Positions 1-6,116 of a stretch of DNA of 11,609 bases are shown here, one piece after another. Position 1 is the first letter of the stretch. Each line of letters opens with the position of its first letter. Made by a program: the position numbers and the translations under genes. The stretch covers positions 1 through 11,609 of the forward strand of contig PXBV01000053.1 in the NCBI GenBank assembly GCA_003565575.1, in the 5' to 3' direction. The notes beneath the pieces are model-generated. The model did no database searches, was not told the DNA's origin, and worked only from the letters and a program-made list of their open reading frames with translations. This DNA comes from Psychroflexus sp. GTDB taxonomy: Bacteria > Bacteroidota > Bacteroidia > Flavobacteriales > Flavobacteriaceae.

Positions 1-127
1 AACGGTTTCGGCTATGAGTAGTTGCGTGGGTTAGCACTTAACTTTGCAAGTACGCACCAAACTGTAAATCCGCGAAAATTTTCAGAAGTAGGCGAGAACA
101 AGCAATTACTTATAGCCATTGTTGGCA
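1..127 (-). repeat. attC-like fold-back repeat, cut by the window edge
   Basis: Two 16-base arms, 10-25 (GGCTATGAGTAGTTGC) and 102-117 (GCAATTACTTATAGCC), are inverted copies that differ at two positions. Both differences give G-T wobble pairs on the plus strand and A-C clashes on the minus strand, so the plus strand folds better. Outside the arms lie AACGGTTTC (1-9) and ATTGTTGGCA (118-127). The 76-base centre is less symmetrical. The element begins 11 bases beyond the stop codon of the hydrolase gene, the place an integron attC site has in a gene cassette. Relative to that gene the plus strand is the bottom strand, which is the strand that folds and recombines in attC sites. The outer end is missing because the window starts inside it. 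The attC reading is inference: the heptamer GTTGGCA does not fully fit the classical GTTRRRY core. It could also be a family of dispersed fold-back repeats or a MITE-like element. Confidence 0.55.
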
Positions 128-138
128 TTTCGTTATTT

Positions 139-1254
139 TTAATCCAATGTTTTTATCAGACCGAAACATAATTGGTCAATATTCCCCATTTGTTCATTAA
201 ATGCAGAAACATTGGATAGTATTATTATTCCATTATTATTTACTAAATCTAAAGCCATTGACGAAGTATAGCCTCCAGTTCCACCATTATGCCAAATCAA
301 TTCGCCACCATTTTTTCTTTTTAAAATATGCCATCCAAGTCCTATACTCATATTGTCGTTTACTTTAAATGTAGGCTTTTGGGTCAATGCTAATTCCTTA
401 TTCGCAATATCAAATTGAGCTAAAGCAAACTTGGATAAATCTTCTACAGTAGAAAAAATTGCACCACCACCAGCTAAAACATCAAAATCCCAATTCGAAG
501 TAGGTTTCCCATTTGGCTTTAATCCTTTTACAAGTTCAGTTTTTACATTTTCTCTTTTACTCGTAGAGTTTACCATTTTATATTTTGTAAATATTTTCTC
601 TTGTAATAGTAATTCATAAGTTGATTTTGCAATAGTTGCTAGTTCAAATCCCAAAACCCCAGCGCCAAGGTTAGAGTATTCATACCTAATTCCAGGTTCT
701 TGATTTAGTTTGACTTCTTTTGTTAGATATTCTATAAGCTTTTCTTTGTCGTAATCTTTATAAGGATTGTCTTGGTCAACAAACAAAAGATTTAGGTTTG
801 AAGGCAATCTTGGAAGTCCGGATGTATGATTTGCAAGTTCCTTGAAAGTGATTACATTATCGGAATTAACTTTGAAGTCAAGGTAATCTTGGATATTGTC
901 ATCTAATTTTAGTTCTTGGTCGTTTACAAAATTTGACAATAAGGTTGCTGTAAATACTTTAGTAATAGAACCTATTTCAAAAGCATCCTTATAATTTTCA
1001 ATTAATTTAATTGTGTCATTTATTCTTTCAATTCCAATAAAGTCAATTTTTCCATTTTTAATTAAAGCAAGTGATAATTGAGTGTTGTTTGGAAACGATT
1101 TAGTGTTTTCAAATAGAAGTTCAGACTGCTCTTTAGTAATTCCGTTATTTGAGATTTCAATCCCATTTTCAGCAACGGTTGTTTGTCCATTTGAACAACT
1201 TGAAAGTACAATTCCGATTAATGCAGTTAAATATTTTCTCATTTGTTTTTTCAT
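139..1254 (-). CDS. Serine hydrolase lipoprotein, class C beta-lactamase / D-Ala-D-Ala carboxypeptidase-like family
   Basis: The protein has 371 residues with a lipoprotein signal peptide: a basic start (MKKQMRKY), a hydrophobic stretch and the lipobox V-L-S-S-C, so Cys20 is the likely lipidated residue. All three motifs of the penicillin-binding-protein-like serine hydrolases (Pfam Beta-lactamase, PF00144) are visible: S-I-T-K at 96-99 with the nucleophile Ser96, Y-S-N at 193-195, and H-N-G at 322-324 in place of K-T-G. The family includes esterases, peptidases and DD-carboxypeptidases, so the substrate cannot be named. The open frame continues 12 bases upstream to a TTG. ATG at 1254 was chosen because it gives a normal signal peptide; ATG at 1242 also works. 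The coding sequence is strikingly AT-rich beside the metalloprotease gene. With the attC-like repeat behind it and a core heptamer in front, it may be an acquired cassette gene. Confidence 0.85.
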   Translation of the reverse strand: MKKQMRKYLTALIGIVLSSCSNGQTTVAENGIEISNNGITKEQSELLFENTKSFPNNTQLSLALIKNGKIDFIGIERINDTIKLIENYKDAFEIGSITKVFTATLLSNFVNDQELKLDDNIQDYLDFKVNSDNVITFKELANHTSGLPRLPSNLNLLFVDQDNPYKDYDKEKLIEYLTKEVKLNQEPGIRYEYSNLGAGVLGFELATIAKSTYELLLQEKIFTKYKMVNSTSKRENVKTELVKGLKPNGKPTSNWDFDVLAGGGAIFSTVEDLSKFALAQFDIANKELALTQKPTFKVNDNMSIGLGWHILKRKNGGELIWHNGGTGGYTSSMALDLVNNNGIIILSNVSAFNEQMGNIDQLCFGLIKTLD

Positions 1255-1260
1255 AATGAA

Positions 1261-1267
1261 TGCCAAC
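1261..1267 (-). other. Core heptamer GTTGGCA before the hydrolase start, possible cassette boundary
   Basis: On the minus strand GTTGGCA ends 6 bases before the chosen ATG. Its exact reverse complement, TGCCAAC, lies just behind the stop codon (121-127 on the same strand). In an integron cassette the 5' end carries TTRRRY from the site cut, and this matches the R'' box of the cassette's own attC; the arrangement here copies that logic. TCGTTAT also occurs on the plus strand at both ends (130-136 and 1268-1274). The boundary role is inference. Confidence 0.35.
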
Positions 1268-1743
1268 TCGTTATATATGCATAAAAATACACGTTTATTT
1301 TAATATAGGACGGGATAAACGTAGGTTTTTGTTGTTTTTATCCTGTTGCTTATATTTAATGACTGCTGCATCCAATGGGTTTTGAAGCGCTGTTAACTTG
1401 CGTTGCATCTCATGGCTATGTCATGGGGGTTTTGGTTGAGAATGTCTCCATTGTCTCTAAAGCATATTTAGTTTAGTCGCTTTTAATTTTTTAAAATCTA
1501 GTTGATGGAATCTTTAACCTGATGCTTTTAAAGTCAAAATTGGATTGTTTTTTATAAATATGGCTGTAAATGACCTGTCTTCTGCATTCGTAAATGATAA
1601 GCCTTAATTAACGTTAAAAATTAATTGCATTGCAGAGGGATATTTGCTGTTTTAGCACGTACGAGATATTTAATAGTAACATTTTGTTGTAGGTTGTTAA
1701 ATATTACTTTATTTTGGTTTAAAATTTTCAAAACCTTTCATCT
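1267..1743. other. Intergenic stretch without a recognisable gene
   Basis: About 480 AT-rich bases hold only very short open frames with no start context. Visible structure: ACGTTTAT (1291-1298) pairs with ATAAACGT (1315-1322), and the competing pair GGATAAA (1313-1319) with TTTATCC (1337-1343) shares its middle segment. A palindrome TTAACGTTAA lies at 1608-1617. No second copy of the attC-like arms was seen here. The right end carries the promoter of the next gene. Confidence 0.6.
1687..1717 (+). promoter_or_regulatory. Putative flavobacterial promoter for the small membrane protein gene
   Basis: TTG (1687-1689), a 20-base spacer and TATTTTGG (1710-1717) match the Bacteroidetes consensus TTG-N17-23-TAnnTTTG with one mismatch. 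The box ends 26 bases before the ATG, so the leader would be very short. Confidence 0.45.
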
Positions 1744-2085
1744 ATGAAACCTATTAAAATCTTTTTTCCTATTGCAGTTTGGTGCATGCGTATTGGCCTT
1801 TTACTGTATGCATTTATCAACTATACGGATACGTTTACCCAGTTTAATTTAACCGATATTCGGTTTTATGTGGCTGGGGTCTTTATTTTGGCTTCAGTAC
1901 TAATTTTTATTTCTGGATTTTCCTACAATCCTTCGCTTTCTGTGCTTTCTGGTCTTGCCATCACGGTAATTATGATTTATAGCCTTGTGGTAGGTTTTAA
2001 CGGGAGTCTAGATTCTAGGTTTGTGTCGCAGTTGTTTATAGCATCTATCGGTATGTTGTTTTTATCTAAACCTTCTCGTTTATAA
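1744..2085 (+). CDS. Small four-helix integral membrane protein, function unknown
   Basis: The protein has 113 residues and is mostly hydrophobic. Four likely membrane helices are seen at about residues 7-26, 41-59, 66-86 and 92-107, with short polar links such as N-Y-T-D-T and Y-N-P-S. The C-terminus is basic (SKPSRL). There is no signal peptide other than the first helix and no conserved motif I recognise, so no family is named. The ATG follows an AT-rich, unstructured leader, as is usual for translation starts in this phylum, and a promoter-like sequence lies 26 bases upstream. The gene stands alone: the hydrolase gene to its left runs the other way, and the metalloprotease gene to its right converges on it across a structured intergenic region. 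Coding status rests on the clean membrane-protein composition and the promoter; the protein is probably inner-membrane. Confidence 0.7.
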   Translation: MKPIKIFFPIAVWCMRIGLLLYAFINYTDTFTQFNLTDIRFYVAGVFILASVLIFISGFSYNPSLSVLSGLAITVIMIYSLVVGFNGSLDSRFVSQLFIASIGMLFLSKPSRL

Positions 2086-2119
2086 GGTCTATCTTTTTTT
2101 ACGCTTAAGTTTAGCGTTA

Positions 2120-2251
2120 GGGATGGTAGCGGCTAGCCCGTAAGCTAGAAAAGCTTAGAAATGTAGTGGTGAAAGAGCGCCCTTGGAAGCTCCTTTCTCC
2201 ACTTATCATTTCTTGCTTTTTAGGCTACGGACTAGTAGCAGACAGCCCGTA
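2120..2251 (+). ncRNA. Candidate structured RNA: long interrupted hairpin between two imperfect 17-base repeats
   Basis: GTAGCGGCTAGCCCGTA (2126-2142) and GTAGCAGACAGCCCGTA (2235-2251) agree at 14 of 17 positions. Between and partly within them lies a nested series of pairings: CCGTA 2138-2142 with TACGG 2226-2230; AAAAGC 2149-2154 with GCTTTT 2215-2220; AGAAATG 2157-2163 with CATTTCT 2207-2213; AGTGG 2165-2169 with CCACT 2199-2203; GAAAG 2171-2175 with CTTTC 2193-2197; AGC 2176-2178 with GCT 2189-2191. Small internal loops and bulges separate the helices, as in structured RNAs and unlike a simple terminator. No long U-tract follows on either strand. I have an impression, unverified, that GGGATGG-AGCGG-AGCCCG sequences recur between genes in Bacteroidetes. 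The flavo-1 RNA motif is one possible identity. The strand is chosen from that impression only. Confidence 0.45.
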
Positions 2252-2277
2252 TAAACCCCCAAATGAGCCTCATCTCA

Positions 2278-4683
2278 TTAGTTATGATAACACTGGAAGC
2301 TTCCTATAGGACTACCGTCTGGTACTTTTGGTGAGGGGAGGGCTTCAAATCGGAAGGGCTCTCTTAAAAACAGATCGATACGATAGACCATTTCCCTAGG
2401 GACTGGCGCCACAGCTCGTAAATTGTTTTTGAGCAATTGGATTTGAAAATTGGCGATAGCGCGGACTTGTGGCGTGCTATCGGGGTGTACGGAAAGGTTC
2501 ATAAGATGCTTTAATATATTGAAGTTGATGCTGTTTTGGACTTCTTGATGGTATTTGGAATCATGGGGTTCTATAAAGCTAGATTCTACCAGTGTAACTA
2601 TTACTTCTTCTAAACCGATGTGGTCTGGATGCGTGGCTTTTTGCTGAACCAAACGATTGGCACGCTCGGGGTTGAGTAGCAAGCCTAAAGTGAGATCGCT
2701 GGCTGTAGACGCCGCGCCCAGTGCATCAAAACTAACACTGGTGTTGCTTTGAAAGGATTCTCGGGTTCTAGGATGGCCAAAGGCACGTGGGGGAAAGAGT
2801 TCTAAAAGATGTTCGGGTATGGCCAGCTGTTTGGCATCGAGCGTTTTTAATAAAGCTTCTAGGGCGTTTTCTTGTCCCTCTTTGCTTAAAACTTTAACTG
2901 GCTTTAAGCCGCTGCCTTTGGTGGCGTAATTGTAGTCTAAACCTCCAATGAGCTTGGCGGTGGCTTCGGTTTGGTAACGGTGAAAGAAATACAGCGGCAC
3001 AAAAACATCTTCTAGTACCGAATGGGCTTCGCCGGTTTTTATATTGTCTATAGAAAAATGATTGATGGCGGCTTCCCGCAAGTCTAACACGCGGTTGAGT
3101 TCTTCGGTAGCGTTTTGGCCATTGTCCCAAAGGTGAGCGTAGGCGTGTGCGCCTCCTGTGGCTCTTGCATCGGTATCGCTTATAAATTGTAAGCCTGCTT
3201 CATGGGCATTGTGCAAAACCTCATTGAGGTATTCTTTCTCGCTTTGTCTGGGTTTGGGGTCTCCGTAAGCATAGGCAACGGTCACTTTATCCCAGTCGCC
3301 AATATTTACATCGTAAGCTTGAGAGAAATCAATTTGGCCATCCTTGAGTGTTAATTTGGGATGGGGATAGTCCATTACACTGGCATCGCCATTGGTGCTG
3401 GCTGCAAAATTGTGGGCAAAACCTAAGGTATGGCCTACTTCATGGGCGGAAAGTTGGCGAATTCTGGACAGCGCCATCTCTAGCATCGGTTCGTAATTAT
3501 CGTCAGATTCTGCAAACGGAGCGTTCATCAGGGCTTGGGCAATCATAAAATCTTGGCGTATTCTTAGGCTTCCTAAACTCACGTGTCCTTTTAAGATTTC
3601 TCCGGTTCTTGGGTCAGAAACACTGGCTCCATAACTCCAGCCGCGTGTTGAGCGGTGCACCCATTGTATCATGTTGTACCGTAAGTCCATCGGGTCGGCA
3701 TCCTCTGGTAGAATTTCTACTTGAAATGCGTTTTTATACCCAATAGCCTTAAAAGCTTGATCCCACCATTGGGCACCTTCCACCAAAGCTGATTTTATGG
3801 GCTCTGGCGTGCCAGGGTCTACGTAATATACTATGGGTTCTTTGGCTTCGCTAATTGCAGCTTCTGGGTTCTTTTTTTCTAGGCGATGCCGACGAATTAA
3901 GCGTTTGGTGAGCGGCTCATGAATGGGTGTGGAATAATCTTGATACGTAATGGCATTGACTCCACTCCGCGGATTAAACTCTCGAGTTTGATAGCCATCA
4001 TCTGGCAATTGCACAAAACTATGGTGTTGTATAACCGTAAGGTTGGAAGCGTCTGGGGCTACTGAGCGTATGTAGCTTCCTTCTGCTTCACCTGTGAAGG
4101 TAAGCAGCGCTTCAAATTCTGTGTTTTTGGGGAAGGCTTTGGTGCGCTCCATGGCAAGCGCGCTTTTGCTTAGGTCTAATTTGTAGCTGCCTTGCTTTTG
4201 TTGTTTTAAACGTTTAGCTACTCCATGGGCGTCTTGCATTAAAAACGGGGTGAAATCTATAAGGAATTCTTCTTTCTTTTCATCCTTGATTTCAAAACCA
4301 AACAGTACAGATTTGGCAAAGGCTTGCTCTACACTGCGTCGCTCCAATTCATTATCTGTAACTGCTCTGTAGTCTTGGTTGGGTTGCACCAATAGCAATT
4401 TGTTACCTGCACGCTGAAATTTTACAATGGCGGTTCCTCCCAATTGACCTCGGTCTAAGCCAATATCATTGGAGCCTAAACCACTGGTAAGGGAGTGAAC
4501 GTAGATAAATTCTTGGTCGAGTTTATCTACTTTTAAGTAGATTTTATCTTCTTTTTGGTCGTACCAAAAATCAAAAAAACCGTTCTGAGATTCTATTTTG
4601 TTTTTATCGCTAAGGCTTTGGAAGCTTTGTGCCGTAATCAATGAAGTGAAAAGTAGAAATAGAACGCCAATACTATTTTTCAT
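2278..4683 (-). CDS. Secreted zinc-dependent metalloprotease (metzincin; DUF5117/DUF4953 type)
   Basis: The protein has 801 residues with a Sec signal peptide (MKNSIGVLFLLFTSLITAQ, cleavage probably after Ala18). The full metzincin zinc site HEVGHTLGFAH lies at 414-424: His414, His418 and His424 would bind zinc and Glu415 would be the catalytic base. The Met-turn follows as S-V-M-D-Y with Met437, at the usual short distance. The N-terminal part (about 25-280), with segments such as FWYDQKEDKIYLKV and YVHSLTSGLG, resembles the DUF5117/DUF5118 region usually paired with DUF4953-type catalytic domains in Bacteroidetes. Substrates of this family are largely unknown; an extracytoplasmic peptidase role is inferred. 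The frame extends upstream to a TTG (4734), but ATG 4683 begins a clean signal peptide and is preferred. The gene is visibly richer in G+C than its neighbours. It is divergent from the DUF4837-type gene and has no clear partner. Confidence 0.88.
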   Translation of the reverse strand: MKNSIGVLFLLFTSLITAQSFQSLSDKNKIESQNGFFDFWYDQKEDKIYLKVDKLDQEFIYVHSLTSGLGSNDIGLDRGQLGGTAIVKFQRAGNKLLLVQPNQDYRAVTDNELERRSVEQAFAKSVLFGFEIKDEKKEEFLIDFTPFLMQDAHGVAKRLKQQKQGSYKLDLSKSALAMERTKAFPKNTEFEALLTFTGEAEGSYIRSVAPDASNLTVIQHHSFVQLPDDGYQTREFNPRSGVNAITYQDYSTPIHEPLTKRLIRRHRLEKKNPEAAISEAKEPIVYYVDPGTPEPIKSALVEGAQWWDQAFKAIGYKNAFQVEILPEDADPMDLRYNMIQWVHRSTRGWSYGASVSDPRTGEILKGHVSLGSLRIRQDFMIAQALMNAPFAESDDNYEPMLEMALSRIRQLSAHEVGHTLGFAHNFAASTNGDASVMDYPHPKLTLKDGQIDFSQAYDVNIGDWDKVTVAYAYGDPKPRQSEKEYLNEVLHNAHEAGLQFISDTDARATGGAHAYAHLWDNGQNATEELNRVLDLREAAINHFSIDNIKTGEAHSVLEDVFVPLYFFHRYQTEATAKLIGGLDYNYATKGSGLKPVKVLSKEGQENALEALLKTLDAKQLAIPEHLLELFPPRAFGHPRTRESFQSNTSVSFDALGAASTASDLTLGLLLNPERANRLVQQKATHPDHIGLEEVIVTLVESSFIEPHDSKYHQEVQNSINFNILKHLMNLSVHPDSTPQVRAIANFQIQLLKNNLRAVAPVPREMVYRIDLFLREPFRFEALPSPKVPDGSPIGSFQCYHN

Positions 4684-5035
4684 AGGACTAAAATTGAAAT
4701 TAATATAAGCCACAAGATAAGGCTTACGGCCCAAGTGGTGAAGGTCTTTTTTTGTTTTTTTAAAAATTACGATGTATATGTATAAAATTAAGGGGCTGTT
4801 GAATGATTTTTTCTAAAAATGATACCTATCTGTCTATAGATTAAGGCCAATTAACCTTCGGTTTATGTTTGCTGTTGACTTGGATGTAAGTTAAATTTAG
4901 AGAAATTTGCTTTGACTAAATCTTATTTCAAATGCAGTTATTTTGAATATTACACTAGTGTTTTCTCTTTTTTTGTAAAAAAAATACAATTTGGAACGAT
5001 ATTGGATAATCCTATCACAACCAAAAATCATCAAA
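4684..5035. other. Divergent intergenic region between metalloprotease and DUF4837-type genes
   Basis: About 350 AT-rich bases carry the promoters of two divergent genes. One promoter-like match toward the right is listed separately. On the minus strand no convincing TTG/TAnnTTTG pair was found for the protease gene. A palindrome ACACTAGTGT is at 4952-4961. A 65-codon frame at 4912-5109 overlaps the lipoprotein start in another frame and is not credible as a gene. Confidence 0.5.
4841..4871 (+). promoter_or_regulatory. Possible promoter for the DUF4837-type lipoprotein gene
   Basis: TATGTTTG (4864-4871) is an exact match to the -7 element TAnnTTTG. At a 20-base spacing upstream is TTA (4841-4843) instead of TTG, so the -33 half is weak. 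The leader would be about 160 bases long. Confidence 0.3.
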
Positions 5036-6034
5036 ATGCATTCATTTTTATTTCGCTTAGGAAAAATAAGTCTATTCCTTATTGTTCTGATTTTAATTTA
5101 TTCATGTAATGAAGGTAAGAATTCTGCCTACAAAGCGGATTCTTCAGGGAATTTGAATCAACTTAACGTTGTGATTTCCAATGAAGATTGGCAAGATTCC
5201 ATTGGAGAATACATAAGAGAGATTTTTGCAGCTGATGCTCTAGGGCTTCCTCAGCAAGAGCCTAAATATGGTTTAAATCAAATACCTCCTTCTGCTTTTA
5301 CGGGTTTTGCTCGCAAAAACAGAACTTTTTTAAAGATAGAACATTCTAGTTCTGATGCAGGACATAGAATTTTGTTGGATTCATTTGCTAGACCCCAGCT
5401 CGGTATCATCGTTTCTGGAGAAACCCCTAAGGCTATAATTTCAGAATTGAAAGACAATGAAGACAAATTTTTGAAACTCCTTGAAACTACCGAATTGAAA
5501 GAAAAGCGTAGACGCATGAAAAAATCGCCTAATGAAGTAGGTGTTTTGAAAAAATCGCTTGGGTTTAGCATGTTATTTCCATCGGCTTATCGTTATGCTA
5601 AGCAAGAAGATGATTTTTTCTGGATGCGTAAAGACATCAAAAACGGCAGTATGGAATTATTGGCGTATGAAGTGCCTCTATCTACTATAGAAAATGGTGG
5701 TGATATTATTTCTAATGTCATAAAAATGAGAGACTCTGTAGGAGAGGCTCATATTCCTGGGCCTACAGAAAATTCCCACATGATTACGGAAAAAGCTTAT
5801 GCGCCTTACCTTTTTGAAACTGAAATTGACGGCAAGTTTGCCTACGAAATCAAAGGGACTTGGGAGGTCAATGGCTTCTTTATGGCGGGTCCCTTTGTTA
5901 CTTACGCTATTCGAGATGATGATAACAATAGATATTTGATTTTAGAAGGTTTTGTTTTTAAACCTTCTTCTTCCAAACGTTTGCAGATGTTTGAGATTGA
6001 AGCTATTTTGAAATCTGCTAAATTTGAAAAATAA
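5036..6034 (+). CDS. DUF4837-type lipoprotein
   Basis: The protein has 332 residues with a lipoprotein signal: basic start, hydrophobic core and lipobox L-I-Y-S-C, placing the lipidated residue at Cys24. After it comes a polar linker and then sequence typical of the DUF4837 family (PF16125) of Bacteroidetes: an early segment NVVISNEDWQDSIGEYIRE, then LPQQEPKYGLNQIPPSAFTG, and a C-terminal region with FETEIDGKFAYEIKGTWEV. The family has no established function; an envelope role is inferred only from the lipoprotein signal. The frame opens at a TTG (4991), but the first ATG (5036) gives the normal signal peptide, so it is preferred. Residues 25-35 lack an obvious export signal, so inner- or outer-leaflet location is open. 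The gene is a single unit that ends in a terminator shared with the convergent receptor gene. Confidence 0.82.
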   Translation: MHSFLFRLGKISLFLIVLILIYSCNEGKNSAYKADSSGNLNQLNVVISNEDWQDSIGEYIREIFAADALGLPQQEPKYGLNQIPPSAFTGFARKNRTFLKIEHSSSDAGHRILLDSFARPQLGIIVSGETPKAIISELKDNEDKFLKLLETTELKEKRRRMKKSPNEVGVLKKSLGFSMLFPSAYRYAKQEDDFFWMRKDIKNGSMELLAYEVPLSTIENGGDIISNVIKMRDSVGEAHIPGPTENSHMITEKAYAPYLFETEIDGKFAYEIKGTWEVNGFFMAGPFVTYAIRDDDNNRYLILEGFVFKPSSSKRLQMFEIEAILKSAKFEK

Positions 6035-6058
6035 ATTAATTTTAAGCTCACAAAACTC

Positions 6059-6095
6059 AAAAAGCCGACTTGATGTAATTCATAGTCGGCTTTTT
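6059..6095. terminator. Bidirectional intrinsic terminator between convergent genes
   Basis: AAAAAGCCGACT (6059-6070) pairs perfectly with AGTCGGCTTTTT (6084-6095) across a 13-base loop. The A-run on one side and T-run on the other give a U-tract in both directions, so it can end both the lipoprotein and the receptor transcripts. Confidence 0.9.
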
Positions 6096-6116
6096 TGATA
6101 AGTGCATAAAGGTTTT

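Noticed and set aside
431..619. A 62-codon frame opposite the hydrolase gene
   Set aside because: It is a shadow of a gene with all catalytic motifs on the other strand.
1431..1492. A 19-codon frame beginning ATGGCTATGTCATGG in the intergenic stretch
   Set aside because: It is too short, has no start context and no similarity that can be recognised.
4952..4961. Palindrome ACACTAGTGT in the divergent promoter region
   Set aside because: A single 10-base palindrome in AT-rich DNA, with no second copy and no clear relation to a promoter, is not enough to call an operator.
4912..5109. A 65-codon frame upstream of and overlapping the DUF4837-type gene
   Set aside because: It overlaps the signal peptide region in another frame and its product is low-complexity sequence translated from AT-rich DNA.
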